Position numbers and translations under genes: made by a program. A model generated the notes under the pieces. That model made no database searches and was not told the origin of the DNA. It worked only from the letters and a program-made list of their open reading frames with translations. Below, one piece after another: positions 46,767 to 56,300 of a stretch of 64,000 nt of DNA; the stretch's first letter is position 1, and every line of letters begins with the position of its first letter. The DNA is from Gautieria morchelliformis (Eukaryota > Basidiomycota > Agaricomycetes > Gomphales > Gomphaceae), in NCBI GenBank assembly GCA_015179125.1, contig WHVA01000413.1, positions 39,418-103,417 of the forward strand, given 5' to 3'.

Positions 46767-47876
46767 TCACTTGCTGCGTGACACAAAATCCTCCATGTCA
46801 TCCTTCTCGACCTCTTCCTCAGCGACATCTCGCACATCTGCAGCGACCATCCAGTGCTCCAGCAGCTCCTCACACTCATCAGCTGTCATGTAGCAGACAT
46901 TGTAGGCCTGGGGGTATTCTCGTGCGAAATGTCTGACCTTCCCGCAGTGCCGACAGGTGAGTGGCTGTGGGAATCGCTTTTTTGTGGCGTCCATCCATCG
47001 GAGTGGGTCCAGTGGCAGTTGGAAGGGGTGTGGGCACTGGCATTATCGCTGGCCTTGAAGGGAGTTGACTGGTGAACCTGGTATATGATTCACCTGCCTT
47101 GCGAAAAATTGGCGGTGGGGGAGGGCCACCGTTTGTCACCTAGGTCCCTGGAACGCTTCGCTGGCCGCACGTGTGAGTGCAACTGTTCTCGCCGCTCCAT
47201 ACCATGCAGAAGGGTCATCGTCCTTTGGCCTGCCATCCAACATCAATGCAATGTGACTCTGGATCGCAGGTTCGAGACCTTGACGGAACTTCATCACAAT
47301 TGATCTCCCATCTGTGTATTCAGCCTTCTCAACCAGCTCTTTGAACTCATCGATGTATTCGTCAACTGAACGCTTGCCCTGGTGGTACTTGCGCGATTCC
47401 AGTTGATTCATTGCATCGGTGGCCCCATGTAGGGGATATAACTGCTGGAGAAATGCTTCAATGAAATCCTTCCAGGTCATGTAGAGCGGCGTGCCATGCT
47501 TTGCTTCATGAGTGAATGTGCGAGTGGCAAAAGTCGCAGCCCTCCCTGTTTTCATGAAGGACATCTCCCAAAGGATCTGTGACTGCTTGTCCGGGAAGTC
47601 GCTCGCACACACACCCAGGTAGAGGCTGCATGACTGGATGAAGTTGTGACCATTTGCACGATCGCCATCGTACTCGGAAGGCTTTGCTGGCTCAGCTGTT
47701 CACTTTGAGGAGGTGCGAATGCGACTAGGGAGTCCAGCCATCAGCCCAGTGGTCGTAGCCTGCAGGGTATTCAACCTCGTCTCCAGATCTTGTTTTTCCT
47801 GCCTCTCTCTCATCAACTCTTGCTCTATCACCGCCAAGCGGTCTAAAACTTCAGCAGCAGATGGCAAGTTGTCCAT
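46767..47876 (-). pseudogene. GypA Gag, broken
   Basis: ATG at 47876 (MDNLPSAAEVLDRLAVIEQE, coiled coil), an in-frame TGA after RIRTSSK, then the gypsy capsid region (SQILWEMSFMKTGRAATFAT, TWKDFIEAFLQQLYPLHGAT, YHQGKRSVDEYIDEFKELVE) and a CCHC-like knuckle CRHCGKVRHFAREYPQA in which the last Cys has become Tyr. It ends DMEDFVSRSK with TGA at 46769-46767, overlapping the pol frame by one base. Confidence 0.85.
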
Positions 47877-47982
47877 GGTAAGTGTTAGAGGGTGTCGGGG
47901 TATGAGAAGGGATTGCTAAAATCACTGCTTTCGAAGGGTGTTCGATTCGAAGTCAGGCGATTTCGCAACCGGTGCTCTAGAG

Positions 47983-47990
47983 AGAGTTTT
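47983..47990 (-). promoter_or_regulatory. GypA predicted self-primer binding site
   Basis: On the minus strand AAAACTCT lies four bases after the 5' LTR end. It is complementary to AGAGTTTT at the predicted RNA 5' end within the LTR. There is no tRNA 3'-end-type TGG site here. Confidence 0.5.
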
Positions 47991-48088
47991 ATACTATAAG
48001 GGCAACCTAGGCAGACACTCTACACTCAAGCGGCGAACTGGCAAAGGGGATCCAAAGTAAGATAGAGAACTATATACAGGACACAGAC

Positions 48089-49534
48089 TGTTTTGGAACC
48101 CTTCAAGACTTTGGTGTTATTGCTAACACTTCAATCTATCAGAACGTGTCGTTTATGAGACTCAAAGAATATTAAACAATGCTGCACACAACTCCGGAAA
48201 TAATTTAATATTTGTACCTTGGTTGCAATCCGCGTAAAAACTAGTCCAAGTTAATACGGATGCAAGGCAATACATTTCTTAGCAGCACTGAACAATAAAC
48301 TAAAAGAATGTAGGTTCAAGGACACTATCGGGGTCCAAGCATATTCCAAAATATAAAGGAATGTACTTAGCAGGCGAGTTTATAAATGGACTGCCCTGAT
48401 AATCTACCAGCGCACAGCAATAAAACGAGGGATGAATGAGTTTTAGAAGTGACTTGTGAAAGTCTCTAATCAGGAAAATCGACTGATCAGATCGTCTCGG
48501 GTATTGGAGTGCGAATGGCAAGACTATCAATTGACAGACTCACTCTGTAGAATTACACCTGGGGATTAGTCTAGGTGGCTAAGCAGAAAAGTATCTACTT
48601 AACAAGGAATTAGACACTAAAGTAAGTGAATAACCCTAGCTGGGATTAGCAGCTTAGTAAGATGCAAGTCACATGAGGTCACGTGGATAGAAGATGTTAG
48701 ATTGCTAGAATGATGATTCAAGGAGGTCAGAATGGCCTCCTTTTATATTGTAAATACACAGGATTACATAAAATGGGGTTCTTCTATCTATTAGGTGAGT
48801 GATGTCATAAGTAAATATTTGCACTGCTGAAACACACCCTCGTAACTATTGCGGCGTGTTTGTGCAAAGAAATTGGAAATAGATAGCCAATCACCTTCCC
48901 TGGTTTGCACAGCCTTACACAGCCTTTCACAGCCTTGCACTGCCCTGCACAGCCCTACACAGCCGCTATGACATCAAGGGGCCTATTTGGTGTCGTAGCG
49001 TTGCGTTTGGAGGACCCTTCATCCAATAGGCTTTATCAAACCTGCACCCTAGTTTTGGCTTTGTACATCTTTGTGTGACTTTGTACGCAGCCTTGCACAG
49101 CCATGGTTGCTATGATGCAAGTCATGTGCGAGCTGGGTTTGAATTGCACAGGCTTGTGTAAGCGGTAGAGGACACATTCAGACTCAGTGGCTGAGTTTGA
49201 GTGAGCCAAGGTACCGGAGTTGTAGGTGCTTGAGTGCCTGCAACTCCGAGTTTACGGTTCGTGGGAAGCTCTGGTCGGAGTTTTAAACTGAGTGGCTGTG
49301 GCAGAGTTGTGGACGTGCGTGGGTTCATAACTCTGCCTGATAGAATAAGGAGTTTTTGAGCCAGGGAAGCCAAGTTAAATGGCGAAAAAATAAGAGGAAA
49401 TTCAAGGAATATTTGAATAGAATTCTCCCAACAATAGCCACGTTTATTAGCTACTATCAGCTGGGAAAACAGGGTTTTAAAGTGATTTTAATCCTTTTTT
49501 CGCGAGGCTTTTCATTAGCAACGGTTCCCACACA
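48089..49534. mobile_element. Solo LTR of a fourth family (LTR-C)
   Basis: 1,446 bp beginning TGTTTTGGAACCC and ending GGTTCCCACACA, with duplication CAGAC (48084-48088, 49535-49539), inserted in the GypA 5' LTR. No long frame is present. A cluster of CACAGCC units spaced by 2-5 bases lies at about 48,905-48,965. Orientation is not determined. Confidence 0.75.
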
Positions 49535-49797
49535 CAGACATACCTGGTGAAGGGGGATCCAAAGAGAAAACTCTAAGGAACCCCTTCGCCACCTAACTAC
49601 GACTATAAGTAAACTCGGGCATGCTAGCCCGATCACTGAATGCCCAAGTTACATAAGCAATCACGCCAGCGATAACAGGGCTGGACAGATAAGGAAGGAA
49701 TGATGTCGGAAGGGGCCGGAACAGGAAGGGAAATAAACGGAACACAAGACAGAAGGATGCCAAAGGCTAGGAGAAGTTCAGGGGCCACCAACAACAT

Positions 49798-49993
49798 GCA
49801 TGCAATAATGCGCACTGCGATAATGCATGCTGCGATAAAGCATGCGATAATGCGCACTGCGATAAAGCATGCGATAATGTGCACTGCGATAAAGCATGCG
49901 ATAATGCGTGTGATAATGTGCACTGCGATAAAGCATGCGATAATGCGTGTGATAATGCGCACTGCGATAAAGCATGCGATAATGCATGCGATT
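49798..49993. repeat. Tandem repeat array in GypA 5' LTR
   Basis: Imperfect units of about 25-30 bp built from ATAATGCGCACTGCGATAAA and GCATGCG. The same array at about 39,604-39,733 in the 3' LTR has fewer units. Confidence 0.8.
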
Positions 49994-50426
49994 GGTGTTC
50001 CCTTGACATTGCCGGCAAAGGTGCTCCTTCAGAGCCCTTCACCGACAGCGCAGATAATAATACGAAGACTAAGGTAACGAAGATGAAGTATGAAAACTCA
50101 CCAGTGGTGCTTAAGTCCTCCTCTGGTCGAAGATAGGAATCTACAGGAGAGGGCTCAAGACGATGATCACAGTGAGGTCAAGTTTTGCACAAGATAGACA
50201 TATGATAATTGAACTGGAGAGTATACATGTGAATGTAGACTACTTGTACCGAATGCCCATATGGTATCAGTGAATAGGAAAGAGGCCGTCATGAGTCAGG
50301 GTTGGGTAGGGGTGCGCAGTCAGGATAAGTTTCAGATCGTGGGGTACTGTAAGGTTGTTGGCTTATTACTTGTGTTATCACAAGGTAGTAGAACTTGACC
50401 AGACTATGGTGATTCTAATACGACAT

Positions 50427-50464
50427 AGTGATGGTTACAGGTAAAGTGATGGTTACAGGTAAAG
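50427..50464 (+). repeat. 18-bp direct tandem repeat
   Basis: GTGATGGTTACAGGTAAA occurs twice in a row downstream of the element X gene. Confidence 0.85.
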
Positions 50465-50619
50465 TTAAGCTGGGGAATCCCGGGGGATTCCCACGCAAGA
50501 ACTATACAGTGGGTCCACAAGGACCCACTGGCGCTATGTAAGCTACCAGCTATTATGTGTTGCCTCGCGGAAACACAGGTAAATACCTATATTTACACCC
50601 TCCCCCACTATAGAGAACT

Positions 50620-52641
50620 CTAGTCTCCATAGATGTCATCATCGAGGTCTTTATCCTCGGGTGACGGAGTGTCGTCCATTGGGACGTCCTCGTATGGAGC
50701 CGGCAGGGGCCGGGGGTCCACGTGCATTGCATCTGCATGAGTGGATGTAGATGGGCCGGGTCCGGCTCGGGGTTGGTACGGACCTGTTTCAAGAGATGGG
50801 TCAAGTCCCATCTCCTGGATGAAGGCGGCCTCCATGGCCGGATCAGGCTGCGGATCCGGGGGGCGGGACGCGAGCAGCTCCTTGTTGAGCTGTTCTGAAG
50901 TGCTTGCAGCCGCTTTCTTGCGGGCGCACTGGGACAACTTCAGTCCCTGTTTATGCCACCGCTGCCCCATGCGTGCAGTGGTGTTCACGACTTCCTTGTC
51001 ACGAAGTCCCTGGAAGTATCCCTTGATCCAAGGGATATGTTCATGGTTTACGCCGGCATGAAGGGCTAGCCATGACACGAGCTCCTTCAGTGGGATCTTG
51101 TGCGCAAGTCTGTTCCTGAGCGGGAACGTCCCAGTGATCAAAGCCCGCAGGGTGTCTGCAGTGGGCGATGGGATCGTGACGTCGGTCACGAGGTCGAGCC
51201 ATTGGCCTGGTGTACCAAACAAGTCGCTTAAACGCGACTTGAGAGGGGATCGTGGCTTGCCCTTGGGGGCCAGGATCCGCACCCACATCCAGATATCGAT
51301 ATCTGTTGTGTTGAGCCCACCCTCCACATCATTGTGGATGGCGGGAGGGACTCCTTCAGCGTTGGACCGCCACCCGTTAAGCACCGTGACGATATCGTCA
51401 GGTGTGCTGTCCAAAATGTTGATATAGTTTGGACAGGGCTTACGGGGGCCCTCCTCATGGAGGCGCCGGAACACCGTGTTCATTTCCGGCATGTGCTGGT
51501 CGACCAGAGTGTCCCTAGTGAGCAGGAGGAGGTCTAAGAACCTCTGCTCGCTGATCGGGCAGACGTGGTACCACTCGGCAACCCGAGGGACTGATCTGCC
51601 TAGGGGCTGCGGCAAGCGGCCTGTCACGCAGATCGGTGGATCTCCGTGTCTCAACGGCTCCCCTTCCCCTGGGTAGCGTTGCACAACTCCCGACCCCAGC
51701 GGCGGTAGCACAACATGAGGCCCAATGTATTGGGCCTGAGTGGTGGTTAGTGCTTGTTGTAGCTGGGGGTCATCAATGCCATGCGCCGACGACTCTGCTA
51801 GATACCTGTCCTTGATGCGTTCTAGTTCATCCGCCAGTCCGTTTTCCATGACTGGTGGTGGGAGGTATGTTCTGCATTTCCGTTTGGAAATGCGTTCAGG
51901 CCGATCTGGGTCATAATCGTCCCAGATCGACATGTCCGACAGCCACCCGGCCGGGATGTCGGTGTCGTACGACTTGAATGGCGCCATTGCAGTCAACAGC
52001 GTGGTGACTGTCGCTGTCCTGGATGCCACTCGGGCGTCCGTGACGGGTGCCGCGCTGGGCTCCGTGATTCGGTTGGCCAGCACCGGACCTGTTGAGAGGG
52101 GCGGGGCCCCTGGGGCTAGTGTTGCCCCCTTTTCACGCGATGGCAATGGAGCCATCAGGCCAGAGGATGGGCCGGCCACAGGCTGAGCCTTTGGCCGTGG
52201 CAGGGCGGGACACGTCTACCTGGCTCCTTCAAGTTGTTGTTTCAACTCGTGGATTTTGTCGTCCCGGCGTGAGACTCGCTCACGCTCGGAGATGAGGTCC
52301 TGCTTGAGGTGCTCAATCTCTGCCTGAGCATCCTCAACTGCCATCCGCCTGGCCCCTTTGGTGATCCAGGGCCAGGCGTCCTCAACGGCATAGGCGATGT
52401 CATCATCTAGCATCTGTATCTTACCAGAGTTGGATGACTCCACTAGGTGTGTTGCGTATGATTCGCAACATTCGCATTTATCTGAGTGGATAATAGCGAG
52501 GCCGTCATTCCACGACGCTATCTCCAGTTTTCGGGAGCTAGTTTTTTTCGAAAAGATCGCAACGGCCCCCTTCTTTGGGGCCACTGGTCGTGGTGTGGAC
52601 GTTGATGGCTCAACATCCATGACTTCTTTGATGCCATCCAT
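50620..52641 (-). pseudogene. Unrecognised ~670-codon gene of element X, with in-frame TAG
   Basis: One frame from ATG 52641 to a stop at 50620. The N-terminal 141 codons contain a Cys cluster (SDKCECCESYATHLVESSNS) and a coiled coil (AEIEHLKQDLISERERVSRR), then TAG (52218-52216) and the same frame continues for about 530 codons: a Pro-rich linker, RVAEWYHVCPISEQRFLDLL, TRDTLVDQHMPEMNTVFRRL, HEHIPWIKGYFQGLRDKEV and an acidic Pro-rich tail ending DKDLDDDIYGD. No intron of normal length removes the stop, so it is either a nonsense mutation or a read-through site. I do not recognise the family; it may be a structural or Gag-like protein of an unknown element. Codon use is constrained by the hairpins that cover it. 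Confidence 0.6.
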
Positions 52642-52685
52642 CTTCGTTAGAAGATGGTGGTGGTCGCTTCTTAAGAAGTGAAGCG

Positions 52686-52930
52686 CCCTCGGAGAGATCC
52701 GAGGTGAAAATTTATAGCGCCGTGGCTTGGCGCATCACGTGATCACACGTGACCAATGCGTCCTAATGCCGTTTAGGCAGGTCACGCGGTTTGGCCACGC
52801 CTCGAAGCTCTAGATAGGTATCTAGGGCCTCGAGGTCCTTACACGATGACATGGGCTCCCATGTCATGTCTCCTAGAGTCCATCTGACTTGGAACTCTAG
52901 GTCCTTTGAGTTTATCCATCAATGGGATAA
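52686..52930. repeat. Dense stem-loop array upstream of the X gene
   Basis: Consecutive inverted repeats: CCTCGG/CCGAGG (52686-52703), TCACGTG/CACGTGA (52735-52752), a nested CCTCGA...CTAGATA/TATCTAG...TCGAGG (52800-52835), ATGACATGGG/CCCATGTCAT (52846-52867), CCTAGAGT/ACTCTAGG (52872-52901) and TTATCC/GGATAA (52912-52930). Little unpaired sequence lies between the last four. Confidence 0.85.
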
Positions 52931-52979
52931 GACTGTAAGGGCAACCCTGGCTAGTTGTGGAGATCACACTACCACACAA

Positions 52980-53042
52980 CTGACAAGGGGAAATCCAAAG
53001 TCTGTATAAATGAACAGAGCATACAAGAGAGGGGATTCTCAC
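52980..53042 (-). other. Predicted 63-nt intron in GypB LTR leader
   Basis: Donor GTGAGA at 53042 and acceptor CTTGTCAG at 52980, each preceded by the same direct repeat. It is conserved in length in the solo LTR at 43566-44055. Confidence 0.45.
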
Positions 53043-53100
53043 CTGACAAGGGGAAATCCAAAGAGAAAAGTCTAAGGACCCCCAATGTCAGCGAGCCCGT

Positions 53101-53106
53101 ATTATA
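53101..53106 (-). promoter_or_regulatory. GypB TATA box
   Basis: TATAAT on the minus strand, 33 nt upstream of the predicted start opposite 53073. The same spacing is seen in the GypB 5' LTR (58818-58813 to 58785) and in GypA (49607-49602 to 49574). Confidence 0.55.
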
Positions 53107-53396
53107 CTACGCTGCGCAGCCAGGGACAACACTTGGCACCCGCCATCAACCCTGCACCTCCCTGACCCTTGATCGACCCTTGATGTCACCTATTACGCGA
53201 GTCGCTTGATTTCCGACACTGTTCCGAGGGTGGAACTCGGAAATTGGAGTGGAACTGGGAAGGCGAACAGAACTGGTGGAAGTTCTCCCAGAAGCGGAAT
53301 CATTTCCGAGAGCGGAGGCGGAGATGGAATCGGAATCGGAAGCGTCTTCGGAAATGGAGTCGGAACTGGAAATGGAAAACAGGGTGTCCCCTGACA

Positions 53397-56300
53397 TCAC
53401 CCCCTCTCTAGCGTGCTGCGTCCTCGAAGCACGAGACACGAGGGATTGAAATGCCAACGAGCGGATCCGGCGAGGGGCACCGGGATGTGTCCTATAGAAC
53501 TCCCCGAGCTTGTCCGGGGCGGAAACATCTTGCTCCGGGACCCACGAATTCTCTTCGTACCCATACCCTTCCCATTTCACGAGGAATTGGAGTCGTCCTC
53601 GCACAAACCGGCTGTCCAGGATCCGTTCCACCACATAGTGCTCCTCCCCATCTACAATCTCTGGCAGAGGTGGCGGATGAGCCTTCCGACCTGGAATTGG
53701 GTCCTCAAGCATAGGGAGTAACTTCACCACGTTGAAGACGGGGTGGAGGCGGGACATGGACATCGGAAGTCGCAGGCGGTATGCATTCCGTCCAACCCTC
53801 CGCGTCACTGTGAAGGGCCCAAGGTAGCGGTGGGCAAGCTTCTGTGAAGGGCGTGTGGTGCGGATGTCACTTGCATCTAGATACACCTTGTCTCCAACTT
53901 GGTACTCCGGGGCAGGAACCCGGCGTTGGTTGTAGTACCTCGCCATGTCATCCTTGGCCTTTGCAAGGGCCGACTTGGCTTCCGAAAGGGTGGAGTCCAT
54001 GCGGTCTCGGAACTCATTGACCGTCTCGAGTCGGGACTCAGCCTGGCGTGGTTCGAAGCCCATCCGCGGGTGTCGTCCGGAGTCGAGCATGAAGGGAGTC
54101 TGTTGTGTGGCGGAATGGACATGGTTGTTGTATTGGAATTCCGCCAGCGGAAGTAATTCATCCCAGTCGTCCTGCCTCTCATTGACAAAGAGGCGGAGAT
54201 ATTGCTCCAACTCCTGATTGACCCGTTCCGTCTGTCCGTCACCCTGCGGATGGTACGCCGTGGTGGTAGCTAGCTTTATGCCGAGCAGGTGGTAGAGCTC
54301 CCGAGTCAGTTCCGCGACAAACTGCGGACCTCGGTCGGAAACCACTTGCTTCGGGAGCCCATGCAACTTCCAGACATGGGCAAGGAACAGGCGGGCCGCT
54401 CCGAGGGCTGTGATCGTCGTGTGCGTCGGAATGAAGTGGGACACCTTGCTTACCGAATCCACGACGTTCATGATCGCGTCGTAGCCATGAGACTCTGGGA
54501 GTTCAACAATGAAGTCGACGCTGATGGTGTCCCAGCGGGATTCGGGAATCGGGAGCGGAACAAGTTCTCCGACGGGTGGATGTCGTTGCGCTTTGGTTCG
54601 GAGACAAAGGTCACATGTCTTCACGTACTGTCCAATGTAGCGGGACATCTGAGGCCACCAGTAATTCCGAGCCACTAACTCCAGCGTCTTCCACCTGCCA
54701 GCATGCCCAGCGACCCGTGTGTCATGGTGCTGGGACACGATGCGGCGGCGGAGGTCCGCCCCATCTGGAACGTAGACCTTGCCTCTGAAGTGGAGCAGCC
54801 CATCCCGTTCCGACCATTCCGCTGCCCGTACAGACCGTGAGTGCCCTTTCCGAAGTTCCTCCACTGCCTTCACCACCGACTCCTCCTTCTCTCCATTCCG
54901 ATACTGTCTCCGGATGTCCCGGAGCATTTCCGCTTCCGCTCCAACTGCAGTCACTCCTTCTAGGGCGCGGATTGCAAAGAGACTTGGGCGGAGCAGTGTC
55001 ATATCCGCATTGTCTCCGCTTCCGCTTCCATGATCCGCACGGCGGGATAGGGCATCGGGCTTGCCCATGGTGCGGCCGGGGCGGTGGTGGAGCATGAAGT
55101 CAAACCGGGACAGGTGTAGGGACCACCGTGCTTGTCGTCGGTTCAACTTCTTAGACGTGCGGAAATACTCAAGGTTCTTGTGGTCTGTCCAGATCTCAAA
55201 TGGGCATAGAGCACCCTCAAGGAAGTGTCGCCACTCCTCCAGCGCTCGGATGATTGCCAGCATCTCCTTGTCATGGATCTCGTAGTTCCGCTCGACCGGA
55301 CTGAGACTCTTAGAGAAGAAGGCAATCGGATGCCACCCCCCGCCTTCTTCCGATGACTGTTGCGACAAGACCGCTCCGGTAGCTGCGTCGGAAGAATCCG
55401 CCTCCACTCGGTAAGGGCGAGAGTCGTCGGGAAAGATCAGGACCGGGGCGGAAGTGATCAGCTCTTTGAGTTTGTCAAAGGAGGCCCGTTCCGGCTCTCC
55501 CCACCGCCATCCAACCTCCTTCTTGGTGAGGTCGAAGAGGGCACGGGCGTGGCAGGAGAAGTCCTTGATGAACCGCCGGTAGAAATTGACAAACCCAATG
55601 AAGGACTGGACTTCCTTCTTGTTCCGCGGCACCGGCCAATCCGACACACCGGAAACCTTGACGGGGTCCATTTCCACCTTTCCTTCCGACACGATCACCC
55701 CAAGATACTCTATCCGCGTCCGCTCAAATTCGCACTTTTCCGGCTTGAGACACAGGTTGTACTCCCGGAGTCGTTCCAGCACTCTCCGCACGACTTCCCG
55801 ATGTTCGGACATTGTTTTTGTGAAGATGAGGATGTCATCGAGGTAGACGCAGACAACCCCTTCTGCTATCATGTCACGGAAATGTCATTCATCATTGTCT
55901 GGAACGTGGCAGGACTGTTGGTGAGGCCAAAGAACATGACCTGTGGCTCAAAGAGTCCTCGGTTGGTGCGGAATGCGGCCTTCCACTCATCTCCCTCCCG
56001 GATCCGGACATTATTGAAGCCCCAGCGGACATCCAGCTTGGTGAAGTACTTCGCCCCGCGGAGTTGTGTGATCAATTCGGAAATGAGCGGAATGGGGTAC
56101 CGGTTCTTGATCGTGATCGCATTCAAGGCCCGGTAATCCTGCACAAGTCTGAGCGAGCCGTCCTTCTTCTTGATGAAGAACACCGGAGATGCCATGGGTG
56201 ACTTGGAGGGGCGGATCCTCCCTGTACGGAGATTTTCCGCAAGGAATGCATCGAGCTCTACCTGCTCCTTGGGTGACAGCGGGTAGACCTTGCAGTTGGT

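Larger units (their letters stand above)
40826..46770 (-). pseudogene. GypA Pol (protease-RT-RNaseH-integrase-chromodomain), broken
   Basis: Protease-like DSGATGLFIDSEF near 46,480; RT with LVQDYRVLNAMTVKNRYPLP, FGLTNSPVTFQTMMNDIF and CVYLDDILLF (near 45,310); RNase H with PIAFYSKSLTPVERNYEIHD and WTDHKNLEYFR; integrase with VDSISKWAHFIPT, HGLPRTVVSDCWVQF (Asp present) and DGQTEQLNQELEQYLRLF; chromodomain LQFLIKWKGYGYEENSWENE near 40,930. Frameshifts and stops lie near 45,940, 45,200, 44,900 and 44,480; the integrase is split by a solo GypB LTR, and the segment before the chromodomain (YLDASDI / HTTRPSKKLVHR) by LTR-T copy 5. Not functional. Confidence 0.88.
39251..50008 (-). mobile_element. 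GypA, degenerate Ty3/gypsy chromovirus
   Basis: Minus-strand element nested in LTR-T copy 1 with duplication TTGCC (39246-39250 and 50009-50013). LTRs start TGTCAAGGGAACACC (minus strand) and end CCCTTATA, TA instead of TG/CA on that side. It carries gag, protease, RT, RNase H, integrase and a chromodomain, but is broken by frameshifts and four later solo LTR insertions (39790-40820, 41280-42846, 43566-44055, 48089-49534). Confidence 0.9.
47995..50008 (-). repeat. GypA 5' LTR (interrupted)
   Basis: Equals 563 bp once the 1,446-bp insertion and one duplication copy are removed, longer than the 3' LTR because its tandem array has more units. The TATA box (minus TATAGT) is at 49607-49602, and the predicted start is opposite 49574. 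Confidence 0.85.
30783..50336 (+). mobile_element. LTR-T copy 1, outermost shell of the nest (truncated)
   Basis: Pieces at 30783-30989, 39213-39250 and 50014-50336 join into one diverged copy of the T family LTR once inner insertions are removed. It begins TGTCAAGATTGATTTTTAGG. The 3' end is missing: at 50336, where other copies continue into CATAATAGATG, this one switches to the hairpin-rich segment. A left duplication AATGC (30778-30782) is expected, but its partner is not in the window. This is the oldest insertion, since all others in 30.9-50.0 kb sit inside it. Confidence 0.7.
50337..52933. repeat. Hairpin-saturated segment (element X)
   Basis: At least 28 perfect inverted repeats of 6-10 bp with short loops, in both flanks and throughout the coding region. 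Examples (stem length): 50473-50492 (9), 50507-50530 (10, loop ACAA), 50793-50814 (8), 51017-51037 (9), 51220-51241 (8), 51290-51305 (8), 51407-51436 (9), 51718-51737 (9), 51874-51893 (8, loop GTTT), 51902-51929 (9), 52346-52378 (10), 52638-52657 (8, loop GTTA, covers the start codon), 52846-52867 (10), 52872-52901 (8). The left edge is where LTR-T copy 1 breaks off; the right edge abuts the GypB LTR. Element ends and terminal repeats were not identified. Confidence 0.8.
52934..53396 (-). repeat. GypB 3' LTR
   Basis: 463 bp. On the minus strand TATAAT is at 53106-53101, the predicted RNA start is opposite 53073, and a direct repeat (CTTTGGATTTCCCCTTGTCAG) occurs twice. U3 is packed with TTCCG/CGGAA. 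Confidence 0.88.

Noticed and set aside
48300..48530. 76-codon minus-strand frame in LTR-C
   Set aside because: Isolated, short, with no family resemblance, inside a solo LTR.
49633..50077. Long low-complexity frames (HIIACFIA-type and CDNACDKA-type) over the GypA LTR
   Set aside because: They are translations of the tandem DNA array in all frames and carry no protein signal.
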